Shown here: one piece after another, positions 43,101 to 50,358 of the stretch
Layout of the letters: every line of letters starts with the position of its first letter
Position numbering within the stretch: position 1 is the first letter of the stretch
NCBI GenBank assembly: GCA_964630615.1
Contig: CAZVVG010000001.1
Span: 1-60,037, forward strand
Length of the DNA stretch: 60,037 nucleotides
Origin: CAZVVG01 sp964630615
GTDB taxonomy: Bacteria > Patescibacteriota > Minisyncoccia > Moranbacterales > UBA2206
Direction: 5' to 3'
Made by a program: the position numbers and the translations under genes
The notes under the pieces: generated by a model
The model's database searches: none
What the model was told of the DNA's origin: nothing
Seen by the model: the letters and a program-made list of their open reading frames with translations, nothing else

Positions 43101-43337
43101 ATGGAACCAGTCAAAGTTTTCAAGTTTTATGAGGGAAAGGGTTTCGCAACTGCCATTGCCATTAATCCTGAAGAGCAGAAAAACTTTGAAAAAATTCATG
43201 AAATCACTAAAATGGGGCACGCTAAAGGAGCAATTGTTAACGCTGGTGCCGGTGAGTTAATTCTTGTTGAAATATCTCAGAAACAATATGTGTTGCCCGT
43301 CTGTGGATTATGCTATATCTTTAAGGATTTAAGCTAA
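43101..43337 (+). CDS. Orphan 78-aa protein
   Basis: I do not recognise this protein. It has a mixed alpha/beta pattern and no membrane segment, with the C-terminal VLPVCGLCYIF holding a CxxC pair. It has a good Shine-Dalgarno site (GAAAGGAG, 6-13 bases before the ATG), which is rare in this window, and a strong terminator 27 bases after its stop. It may share the ychF transcript or have an unseen promoter. The CxxC pair alone does not establish metal or redox activity. Confidence 0.7.
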   Translation: MEPVKVFKFYEGKGFATAIAINPEEQKNFEKIHEITKMGHAKGAIVNAGAGELILVEISQKQYVLPVCGLCYIFKDLS

Positions 43338-43364
43338 TCTTACGTCCCAATCACAAGCCCAGCC

Positions 43365-43393
43365 GCCCCTCAAAAAATTGAGGGGCTTTTACT
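43365..43393 (+). terminator. Terminator after the 78-aa gene
   Basis: Perfect 9-bp arms GCCCCTCAA (43365-43373) and TTGAGGGGC (43378-43386) around an A4 loop, then a T-rich tail. Confidence 0.88.
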
Positions 43394-43398
43394 TTTAT

Positions 43399-43427
43399 TT
43401 GACTCCTTAAAAAAATAATGTTAACCT
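43399..43427 (+). promoter_or_regulatory. Promoter of the rpsF operon
   Basis: TTGACT (43399-43404) and TAACCT (43422-43427) are 17 bp apart, with a TGT extension before the -10. It gives a leader of about 190 bases. Confidence 0.5.
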
Positions 43428-43433
43428 GATAAC

Positions 43434-43627
43434 AACTTAGAAAGTCCAATATCTTCTCTCGCTTTGGCCCTCAGACTAAAGATAAGAGAAAGAGATTCCG
43501 CCAGGAGGGCTTTCTTAGGCGGATTTTTAATTAAATAAATGAGTTCGAATCTAATAATTTTAAGCACTAAATTTTTAGAGCTTAAGGCGACCAAAAGAAT
43601 TAGCCTAGATTTGTAATTCTAATTATT
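43434..43627 (+). promoter_or_regulatory. Attenuator-like leader of rpsF-ssb-rpsR
   Basis: A terminator-like hairpin (TCCGCC at 43497-43502 with GGCGGA at 43518-43523, then T5) lies about 105 bases before the rpsF start. An upstream GGCCCTC (43466-43472) can pair with GAGGGCT (43505-43511) inside that hairpin, so the two folds exclude each other. Leaders of rpsF operons in many bacteria bind the S6:S18 complex. The fold here is read by eye, and its link to S6:S18 is inference. Confidence 0.4.
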
Positions 43628-44113
43628 ATGCAATACGAAATCTTCTATCTTATCGTAGCTTCTAAGGAGCCAGAACTGGAAAGAATTAAAGCCCAAGTGG
43701 AAAAAATTATTCAGAGTCTTGAGGGAAAATTTTTAGAAAAAGAAGTTATTGAAAAAAGGAAATTAGCCTATCCGGTCCGGCACGAAAATTACGGATTCTA
43801 TTTAGCGAGACGTTTTGAACTAGAAAAAAAGGAAAGTCTCCTGGAAATAAATAAAAAAATTAATCTCTATCCTGAAGTTTCCCGGTTTATTATCAGTCGT
43901 GCCGCGGAACTTCCTGAACTAAAAACTCGAGAAGAGAGAATTAAAGAAAGCGAGAAAGTAAACCATTTAATTTCTCAGGATCACCAAGCCAAAGAAACCG
44001 GTTTAGCTCAAAAAGAAAAAGAGAGCGCAAAAGAGAAAGGCCGGGCTTTAGAAGAAAAGCCTGCCCAAGAAGAAAACATTGACAGTCAATTAAAAGAACT
44101 ACTGAATATTTAA
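43628..44113 (+). CDS. rpsF: 30S ribosomal protein S6 with a charged C-terminal extension
   Basis: S6 binds the central domain of 16S rRNA together with S18. Residues 1-97 form the normal ferredoxin-like fold, starting MQYEIFYLIVASKEPELERI and including KRKLAYPVRHENYGFYLARRF. Residues 98-161 are an extra tail rich in Glu, Lys and Gln, predicted as helix or disordered. The gene heads the rpsF-ssb-rpsR-efp group. It has no Shine-Dalgarno site. Confidence 0.96.
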   Translation: MQYEIFYLIVASKEPELERIKAQVEKIIQSLEGKFLEKEVIEKRKLAYPVRHENYGFYLARRFELEKKESLLEINKKINLYPEVSRFIISRAAELPELKTREERIKESEKVNHLISQDHQAKETGLAQKEKESAKEKGRALEEKPAQEENIDSQLKELLNI

Positions 44114-44137
44114 ACTAATTAGCTTAACTTAAAAAAT

Positions 44138-44599
44138 ATGAATGTCAACAAAGCGCTCTTAGTGGGTCGCTTGACCCGCGATCCGGAAATAAGAACCACA
44201 ACTTCTGGTCAATCAGTCGCCTCTCTTAGTCTGGCGACGAATAGCTTCTGGAAAGATAAAAGCGGTCAAAGACAAGAAAGGACGGAATTTCACAATGTCG
44301 TTCTCTGGGATCGCTTAGCTGAAATTGCCGGCCAATATCTGACTAAGGGATCAGAAGTTTTTATCGAAGGCCGATTGCAAACTAGAAAATATACCACGAA
44401 AGACGGAGCGGAAAGAAGAATAACAGAAGTTGTGGGAGAGAATATGCAATTAGGTGCTAAACCCCAAAACAGAGGCTATAATTCCGCTCCCACTCCCGCT
44501 TCTCCTTCTCAGGCTCAAAAGCCTACTGAAGAAGAAATTCCAACTATTAACCTAGACGAAGAAACCGAGGAAGTAAAAATTGCCGATGTTCCCTTTTAA
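44138..44599 (+). CDS. ssb: Single-stranded DNA-binding protein
   Basis: SSB coats single-stranded DNA in replication and repair. The OB fold (residues 1-108) starts NVNKALLVGRLTRDPEIRTT, with TEFHNVVLWDRLAEIAGQYL and FIEGRLQTRKYTTKDG. A Gly/Pro/Ser/Gln linker follows, then an acidic tail ending ADVPF, the tip that contacts partner proteins. Its place between rpsF and rpsR is the common bacterial order. Confidence 0.97.
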   Translation: MNVNKALLVGRLTRDPEIRTTTSGQSVASLSLATNSFWKDKSGQRQERTEFHNVVLWDRLAEIAGQYLTKGSEVFIEGRLQTRKYTTKDGAERRITEVVGENMQLGAKPQNRGYNSAPTPASPSQAQKPTEEEIPTINLDEETEEVKIADVPF

Positions 44600-44610
44600 T
44601 TTTAAAAAAA

Positions 44611-44853
44611 ATGAAATATTACAATAATAGTCGCCTTAATCTGAAAGCAGAAAAGAAAAATTGTTATTTTTGTGAAACCCAGATGGAAAAGATAGATTTT
44701 AAAGATGCCTACCTGCTGCGCCGCTTTATGAACTCCCAAGGGAAAATTTATCCTCCCAAAAGGCATGGAACTTGCTCTCGTCACCAAAGAATTCTAGCCA
44801 AAGCCATTAAAAAAGCTCGTCTTATGGCTCTTGTTCCTTTCGTCGTAAAATAA
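44611..44853 (+). CDS. rpsR: 30S ribosomal protein S18, zinc-binding form
   Basis: S18 pairs with S6 on the small subunit platform. The 80-residue chain has the family core DFKDAYLLRRFMNSQGKIYP and the basic end QRILAKAIKKARLMALVPF. It keeps a CxxC pair (CYFC near residue 18) and a CSRH pair, the C+ form that can bind zinc. It lies 11 bases after ssb and 6 bases before efp. No Shine-Dalgarno site is seen. Confidence 0.97.
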   Translation: MKYYNNSRLNLKAEKKNCYFCETQMEKIDFKDAYLLRRFMNSQGKIYPPKRHGTCSRHQRILAKAIKKARLMALVPFVVK

Positions 44854-44859
44854 AACTTC

Positions 44860-45417
44860 ATGCTCGGGTTAAGTGAGATCAAATCAGGAAAAAACATTGT
44901 AATTGAAGGGGTTCCCTTTTCTGTTCTTTATCATGAGCATTCTAAGACCGGTAGGGCCGGATCGGTTTTACGCACCCGAATAAAAAATCTCCTCACTGGA
45001 ACCGTGCTCGAAAAAACCTTTCAGGGAGCGGATCAAGTAGCCGAGGCTGACATTAACAAATCCAAAGCTCAATTCCTCTACACGGAAGGAATTAATCACT
45101 ACTTTATGGATATGGATTCCTACGAACAGTTTTCTCTTTCTGAAAAGGCTTTAGACACGGCAGTAAACTATTTAGTGGAAGGAATGGAAGTAACTATTCT
45201 AAATTTCAACGGACACCCAATCAACATTGAGTTGCCGATAAAAGTCAAATTAAAAGTGGTAGAGGCGCCTCCTGGTATTCGAGGCAATACTGTTTCTTCT
45301 GGAGGAAAGGTTGTTACTTTGGAAACCGGACTTAAAATTTCCACTCCGCTCTTCATTAAGGAAAGTGATGAAGTAATCGTCAACACGGAAAGAGGAGAAT
45401 ACGTAACTCGAGCCTAA
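44860..45417 (+). CDS. efp: Elongation factor P
   Basis: EF-P relieves ribosome stalling at proline runs. The 185-residue protein has the KOW-like domain I and two OB folds, with the late motif PPGIRGNTVSSGGKVVTLETG. The loop that enters the peptidyl-transferase centre reads HSKTGRAGS, so Arg is at the modified position and Thr replaces the usual Pro. Arg-type EF-P is rhamnosylated by EarP in some bacteria; no earP is in the window. It follows rpsR by 6 bases and ends at a bidirectional terminator. Confidence 0.96.
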   Translation: MLGLSEIKSGKNIVIEGVPFSVLYHEHSKTGRAGSVLRTRIKNLLTGTVLEKTFQGADQVAEADINKSKAQFLYTEGINHYFMDMDSYEQFSLSEKALDTAVNYLVEGMEVTILNFNGHPINIELPIKVKLKVVEAPPGIRGNTVSSGGKVVTLETGLKISTPLFIKESDEVIVNTERGEYVTRA

Positions 45418-45432
45418 GAAAATTTTCAATAA

Positions 45433-45461
45433 AAAAACCTCCGCCAGAAGCGGAGGATTTT
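45433..45461. terminator. Bidirectional terminator between efp and the 63-aa gene
   Basis: GC-rich 7-bp arms CCTCCGC (45438-45444) and GCGGAGG (45450-45456) around a 5-base loop, with A and T runs on the two sides. Confidence 0.88.
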
Positions 45462-45472
45462 TAATGATTATT

Positions 45473-45664
45473 TCATACTAGTCCCGTAAAATTAACTAAA
45501 GAGAAGACCATGGCCGGAATCAAGGCAATGAGAACGGCGAAGTTTAGTTCTTCCTCTAATTCCGCCTTCTTTCTCAGAGCAACGCATTCCGGACATTCCG
45601 GATTCCCTGACCCCTCAGGGCCGCAAGGAATGCCATTTTCTAACCCTTTTGTTTCTCCTTCCAT
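45473..45664 (-). CDS. Small 63-aa protein: cysteine motif plus one membrane helix
   Basis: I do not recognise this protein. The N-terminal third has three cysteines in CGPEGSGNPECPEC, which looks like part of a metal-binding knuckle. A charged linker follows, and then a C-terminal membrane helix of about 22 residues (FAVLIALIPAMVFSLVNF). It would be a tail-anchored membrane protein. It lies 36 bases after the recA-side terminator and has an A-rich leader without a Shine-Dalgarno site. Support comes from composition, topology and its bracketing by terminators. Confidence 0.58.
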   Translation of the reverse strand: MEGETKGLENGIPCGPEGSGNPECPECVALRKKAELEEELNFAVLIALIPAMVFSLVNFTGLV

Positions 45665-45696
45665 TTTGTTTTTGTTTTAATAATTAATTACTAAAT

Positions 45697-45723
45697 AGAA
45701 AAAACGGGATTAACACCCGTTTT
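45697..45723 (-). terminator. Terminator downstream of recA
   Basis: Perfect 8-bp arms (45701-45708 and 45716-45723) around a 7-base loop. On the minus strand it is followed by T residues. It can end the recA mRNA and the short transcript that begins inside this gap. Confidence 0.82.
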
Positions 45724-45743
45724 CTGCCTATTTCTAGGCTACT
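45697..45743 (-). ncRNA. Candidate tiny RNA between recA and the 63-aa gene
   Basis: A consensus promoter directs a transcript of about 45 bases holding a GCCTA-GAAA-TAGGC hairpin with a GNRA-type tetraloop, then a terminator (AAAACGGG and CCCGTTTT arms) with a T6 run. It may be a small RNA, or a leader that attenuates the 63-aa gene. No known family is recognised. Confidence 0.35.
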
Positions 45744-45748
45744 TTTAC

Positions 45749-45777
45749 ATTATACTCCTTTTTTAGCTAAAAGTCAA
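45749..45777 (-). promoter_or_regulatory. Near-perfect promoter directly after recA
   Basis: On the minus strand TTGACT (45772-45777) and TATAAT (45749-45754) are 17 bp apart. The -35 begins 2 bases after the recA stop. Start is expected near 45742. Confidence 0.75.
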
Positions 45778-45779
45778 AT

Positions 45780-46784
45780 CTAAATTTCCTCTCTTTCCTT
45801 TTCTTTGTTTTTTACATTTATTTTCTTAACCACTTCTTTTAATAAGCGAGAGTCTTCTTTCAGGCTTTTTTTAGCTTGCTCTCTTCCCACTCCTAATTTC
45901 ACTTCCCCAAAAATAAAGGAGTTTCCCTTTTTCTCAATCGCTTCATATTTCACGGCTGTGTCCAAAACATCCCCGGAAAGAGAAATTCCTTCGTTATACA
46001 TAATATCAAACTCGGTTGTTTTAAAAGGAGGAGCCACTTTATTTTTCACGATTTTTACTTTAACGCGATTACCGACAATTTCTTCCCCCTTTTTAATTTG
46101 AGCGGAACGCCGAACCTCAATTCTGACCGAAGAATAAAATTTTAAGGCGTTTCCGCCCGTGGTCGTCTCTGGATTACCAAACATCACTCCGATTTTCATT
46201 CTGATCTGATTGATAAAAATCACCGTGCAATTGGATTTGGCAACGATCGCCGTCAGCTTCCGCAAAGCTTGAGACATAAGACGTGCTTGCCGGCCGACAT
46301 GCTGATCGCCCATTTCCCCCTCAATTTCCGCTCGGGGAACCAAGGCGGCTACTGAATCAACTACTATCATGCTTACTTTTCCAGAATTAACCAGGGTTTC
46401 CACGATATCTAGAGCTTGCTCCCCGTTATCCGGTTGAGAAATAAGAAGATCTTTGATGTTAACCCCAATTTTCTTAGCATATTCTGGATCCAGAGCGTGC
46501 TCCGCATCAATAAAAGAAGCAAGGCCTCCGGCTTTTTGAGCATTGGCTATGATATGAAGAGCCAGGGTGGTTTTGCCGGAAGATTCTGGTCCGTAAATTT
46601 CAATTATCCGACCTCGGGGAATACCTCCAATTCCCAAAGCTAAATCCAAGGAAACTGAACCCGTGGGAATTGATTCGATATCCACTTTTTTAACTTCACC
46701 GAGGGTCATCATTACTCCTTCCCCAAACTTATCCTTGATTTGTTCAATGACGTCAAAAATGCTTTTATTCTTCTCTTCATTCAT
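45780..46784 (-). CDS. recA: Recombinase RecA
   Basis: RecA drives homologous recombination and is the SOS co-protease. The 334-residue protein has the short N-terminal helix, Walker A GPESSGKT near residue 65, IVVDSVAALVPRAEIEGEMG, the L1 and L2 loops with VIFINQIRMKIGVMFGNPETTTGG, and the C-terminal domain with the KLGVGREQAKKSLKE segment. It is the last large gene of the ftsK-RodZ-recA run, 31 bases after the RodZ-like gene. No SOS box was recognised upstream. It ends with TAG. Confidence 0.98.
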   Translation of the reverse strand: MNEEKNKSIFDVIEQIKDKFGEGVMMTLGEVKKVDIESIPTGSVSLDLALGIGGIPRGRIIEIYGPESSGKTTLALHIIANAQKAGGLASFIDAEHALDPEYAKKIGVNIKDLLISQPDNGEQALDIVETLVNSGKVSMIVVDSVAALVPRAEIEGEMGDQHVGRQARLMSQALRKLTAIVAKSNCTVIFINQIRMKIGVMFGNPETTTGGNALKFYSSVRIEVRRSAQIKKGEEIVGNRVKVKIVKNKVAPPFKTTEFDIMYNEGISLSGDVLDTAVKYEAIEKKGNSFIFGEVKLGVGREQAKKSLKEDSRLLKEVVKKINVKNKEKEREEI

Positions 46785-46815
46785 ACTTTTAATTTAATAT
46801 TTAATTTTTTATGAT

Positions 46816-47805
46816 TTAGAAATTATCGGAATAATTAAAAACTTTTTTGGCTGGTTTAGGAGAATCACTCAAGGTCGTTTCTTGACCGTTAATTCTCACT
46901 AAAGTTTCTTTACCATTGCTGGAACTAAGAGTCAAGTTTTTTTCTGCCTTGAAATTTTTCTTTTCCCCGGCCTTTATTTCTCCGCTAAAAATCAGATTTC
47001 CGTCAATTTCCACGCTGAGAGATATTTTTTCTTCTTTGGTTATTATCTCCAGGTCCAGTCCCTGACTTTGAGCCAGGCTGGTTTCTTTTTCTGTTTGGGC
47101 ATATTCTTCGAAAGTTTCTTCCTGGAAATCAAAATGAACGGTAAGTACTTCTGAAGTTTCCTTTTCAAAACGGTTTCGGCAACGAATATTTATAGAGTTG
47201 GTTCCCGCTTGGAGAGCTATCTCTTGACGAAAATTTCCTTCTTCATTAATTATTACTGCCTGATCATTGATAAAAACTTTTGAATCTTTTTCCGCTCTTC
47301 CTTCTATCCCAATAACCTTCTCTGCGACAGTCGCATTGTTTTCAGGAGTTAAAATAACTAAACTTGGATTATTGGCAAATGAACCTAGTTCTCGATAAAT
47401 ATAGAAAAATCCAGCTAAGGCCAAAATAGTGAGAACCATAAAAATCAAAGTTTTGGGACCAAAAATCCAGGGAGAAATATTCAGAAATTCCGGCTGCTTA
47501 ATAAAATGCTGGTTGTTATTTTTTTCCAGATTTCTTTTAATATCTCTTTCTTTTTCATAAATTCGAATGAGCACTTTTTCGTTCACTCCGAGAAATTTGG
47601 CATAGTTTTTTAAAAAACCTTTAACATAAACGTCTGAGGGAAGTTTATCATAACAGCCATTTTCAATATCCTCTAAATACTTAAGCTGGATTTTTGTCAT
47701 CCGGGCTACTTCGTTCAGGCTGATTCGCCTTTCACTCCTAATCTTAACGAGTTTTTCTCCTAAGGTTAGGGTTTCTACGCTTTTTTTTGAAAAACCATTT
47801 GGCAT
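46816..47805 (-). CDS. RodZ-like protein: HTH domain, membrane helix, Ig-like domain
   Basis: Residues 10-75 are a helix-turn-helix of the RodZ/HTH_25 type (TLGEKLVKIRSERRISLNEV, then LKYLEDIENGCYDKLPSDVYVKGFLKNYA). One membrane helix follows at about residues 120-140. Outside the membrane is a bacterial Ig-like domain (LVILTPENNATVAEKVIGIE) and then a RodZ-type beta domain. RodZ links MreB to the elongation machinery; no mreB is in the window, so its role here is inferred. It lies between ftsK and recA. Confidence 0.85.
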   Translation of the reverse strand: MPNGFSKKSVETLTLGEKLVKIRSERRISLNEVARMTKIQLKYLEDIENGCYDKLPSDVYVKGFLKNYAKFLGVNEKVLIRIYEKERDIKRNLEKNNNQHFIKQPEFLNISPWIFGPKTLIFMVLTILALAGFFYIYRELGSFANNPSLVILTPENNATVAEKVIGIEGRAEKDSKVFINDQAVIINEEGNFRQEIALQAGTNSINIRCRNRFEKETSEVLTVHFDFQEETFEEYAQTEKETSLAQSQGLDLEIITKEEKISLSVEIDGNLIFSGEIKAGEKKNFKAEKNLTLSSSNGKETLVRINGQETTLSDSPKPAKKVFNYSDNF

Positions 47806-47817
47806 AGTAGAAAATAA

Positions 47818-47892
47818 AAAATCAAAAATAAAAAGTCGGGCTTCACTTCAGACTTAATTTCAAAAAAGGAACGACTTTTTATTTTTGATTTT
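47818..47892. repeat. 21-bp perfect inverted repeat between the RodZ-like gene and ftsK
   Basis: The arms at 47818-47838 and 47872-47892 are exact reverse complements, separated by 33 bases. They are AT-rich except for a GTCG/CGAC core. It may be a long bidirectional terminator, but the loop is unusually large. Confidence 0.8.
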
Positions 47893-47902
47893 AGTTTTTA
47901 GA

Positions 47903-50278
47903 TTAAAATTGCCACTTATCTCTCTTAGCCTGTTCTGCCTCGGCACTTTCAGAGCGAGTAGTTTGGCCTTTGACTTCTAAGAAAATCTCTCGCGCCTTGG
48001 CTCCATCTGCCGGACCAACTGCACCTTCTTCTTCTAAAATATCTAGAATGCGGGCTGCCCGGGCATATCCAATTTTCAATCTTCTCTGAAGGAAGGAAGC
48101 CGAAGCTTTTCCCAAACTCCTAATCTCTTCTTTGGCTTCCTCAAGAAGAGGATCCTTTTCCTCCGAAGAATCTTTAAATTCAGAGATGTCTCCTTTGGGA
48201 AGCTGACGCTTAACCGAATCGTCTCCAAAATTAATTCCCTTCGTTACATCTTCAGAATAACTTTCTTTGTCCTTGGCTTTTTGAGCTTTTATGAAATCGA
48301 CTACTCTTCGGGTTTCTTCTTCGCTTACAAAAACTCCTTGAATCCTTTTTGGTTTTGGGGAAGAAGCTGAAAGATAAAGCATATCTCCGTTCCCTAAAAG
48401 CTTCTCCGCACCAGCCACATCAATAATCGTACGTGAATCAATTTGCGAAGCCACTTGAAAAGCAATCCGATTAGTAATGTTGGCCTTAATTAAGCCCGTA
48501 ATTATTTCTACGGAAGGCCTTTGAGTGGAAACAACAAGATGAATACCCACTGCCCTAGCCATTTGCGCCAACCGGACAATTGCACCTTCGACTTCACGAC
48601 CGTGGCTCGTCATTAGATCAGCCACTTCGTCTATAATAATAACAATATAGGGAAGCTTATTCAAGCTTTCTTCTCTGACTTCTCCCGTTTCCGGATCAAC
48701 CTTTTTTAACTTCTTCCCTTTCTTGACTTTCTCGTTAAAAGAAGAGAGGCTGACCGAAGAAAGACCTTGAAGTAACTTATAGCGATCTTCCATTTCTCTG
48801 ACCGCCCATTTTAAAGAGTTTATGACCTTACTGTTCTCAACAATAACTCGGCACAGCAAATGAGGGATTTCATTATAAACAGAAAGTTCCACTCTTTTAG
48901 GGTCTATCATGATAAATTTTAAATCCTCAGGGGAATTCTGATAAAGAAGGGTGGTAATTATGGAATTGACGCAAACTGACTTTCCGGTTCCAGTTGCTCC
49001 CGCAATCATGAGATGGGGCATTTTTTCTAAGTTCCCAAAAACATAATTTTCACTGACATCTTCACCCAAAGCTAAGGTCAGATTTGATTCTCGGCCGCTA
49101 AAGCCTGAGCTTTCAAGAACATCACGGAGTCGGACTAAGGTAGATATTTTATTTGGCACTTCAATACCAATTACTGACCTCCCAGGGATCGGAGCTTCAA
49201 TCCGAATAGATTGAGCCGCCAAGGCCAGCGCTAAATCATTTTGTAAGGCTAATATTCGAGACACCTTTATTCCAACCGCCGGACGAAAGCTGTATTGAGT
49301 AACCGAAGGTCCGGTTTTGATTTCCCCTCTTTCTACTTCTATGCCAAAATGACGTAAAGTTTTTTCAATGATTTCCGCATTTTTTTCTAAGTCTCCTCCC
49401 TTGGGAACTCCTTGACTTCTTGCTAGAAGTTCTAGCGGGGGAAGCGTCCATTTTCCTTTTTCTATTCTTGGAGCACGCACCGAAGAAAGACTCCTTAATT
49501 TCTTTTTCCTAAATTCCAAGGAGGCGGTAGAAGATTTTTGAGAAATTTGATTAGAAAGAAGAACGTCCGGCCCCTCTACAAACTCGATTTTCCCTATATT
49601 TTCGTGACTTTCTTCCTTTTCCAAAGGTAATTTTTCCTCTGGAAAACTATTTATCATTTTATTTTCTGGAATTTCTGTCGCCAAGACTGGCTCTGATTCT
49701 TTTTCCTCCTCTTGGCTTTCTTCCTTTTCTAGGCCCAAAAAATTCCTCAATTTAGCAAAGAAACCACTTAACGAAAAATTAAAAGCTAAAATAAGACCAC
49801 AGAAAAAAATAGTCAGAATAAGAACTAGTCCACCTGCTTTTCCTAAATATTTCGTCGCCAAAAAGGCCAATCCATAACCCAAGAAACCTCCCCCCAAACC
49901 AGCTTTGGCATTTTGCCACATTTTTTCCGTCTCTAAGAACCAATGCAGAAATCCCGTCAAACTTAAGAGTATTACAAAAAGGCCAAAAATTTTCCAAAGA
50001 TAAAAAGGGGTTTTCCTTTTTAAAATTAAAATGAAACCAGCCAGAAAAAGAAAAAGTGGCAAAAAAAGCTTGCCCCAACCAATAAGCAATCCGCAATAAT
50101 TATTCAATTTTTCTCCGACTATTCCAGATTTTCCAAAAAAACTTAGTGTTAAAAGAAGCGCTAAGGAAAAAGCAAGAACCGCCATTAGTCCTCTTTTTGC
50201 TTCTCCGGCGATGCTCGGTTTTTCAGCTTCTAATTTTTCTTCCTTTTCCTCTAAGGGCCTTTTTTTATGCCTTCCCAT
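47903..50278 (-). CDS. ftsK: DNA translocase FtsK
   Basis: FtsK pumps DNA at the division septum and helps resolve chromosome dimers. The N-terminal region has four membrane helices (about residues 25-175), followed by an acidic linker. The motor domain has Walker A GATGTGKS near residue 425 and Walker B YIVIIIDEVADLM, with DPKRVELSVYNEIPHL between them. The C-terminal gamma domain (LQRRLKIGYARAARILDILE) reads KOPS sequences. Length 791 is typical of the shorter SpoIIIE/FtsK form. It follows rpoC by 80 bases. Confidence 0.96.
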   Translation of the reverse strand: MGRHKKRPLEEKEEKLEAEKPSIAGEAKRGLMAVLAFSLALLLTLSFFGKSGIVGEKLNNYCGLLIGWGKLFLPLFLFLAGFILILKRKTPFYLWKIFGLFVILLSLTGFLHWFLETEKMWQNAKAGLGGGFLGYGLAFLATKYLGKAGGLVLILTIFFCGLILAFNFSLSGFFAKLRNFLGLEKEESQEEEKESEPVLATEIPENKMINSFPEEKLPLEKEESHENIGKIEFVEGPDVLLSNQISQKSSTASLEFRKKKLRSLSSVRAPRIEKGKWTLPPLELLARSQGVPKGGDLEKNAEIIEKTLRHFGIEVERGEIKTGPSVTQYSFRPAVGIKVSRILALQNDLALALAAQSIRIEAPIPGRSVIGIEVPNKISTLVRLRDVLESSGFSGRESNLTLALGEDVSENYVFGNLEKMPHLMIAGATGTGKSVCVNSIITTLLYQNSPEDLKFIMIDPKRVELSVYNEIPHLLCRVIVENSKVINSLKWAVREMEDRYKLLQGLSSVSLSSFNEKVKKGKKLKKVDPETGEVREESLNKLPYIVIIIDEVADLMTSHGREVEGAIVRLAQMARAVGIHLVVSTQRPSVEIITGLIKANITNRIAFQVASQIDSRTIIDVAGAEKLLGNGDMLYLSASSPKPKRIQGVFVSEEETRRVVDFIKAQKAKDKESYSEDVTKGINFGDDSVKRQLPKGDISEFKDSSEEKDPLLEEAKEEIRSLGKASASFLQRRLKIGYARAARILDILEEEGAVGPADGAKAREIFLEVKGQTTRSESAEAEQAKRDKWQF

Positions 50279-50358
50279 AAAAACATTTTACCATAAATTT
50301 AAAAGTAAAAAAACCAAGACTAAAATCTGGATTCAGAAAAATAGGATTCTAAAAAGAC

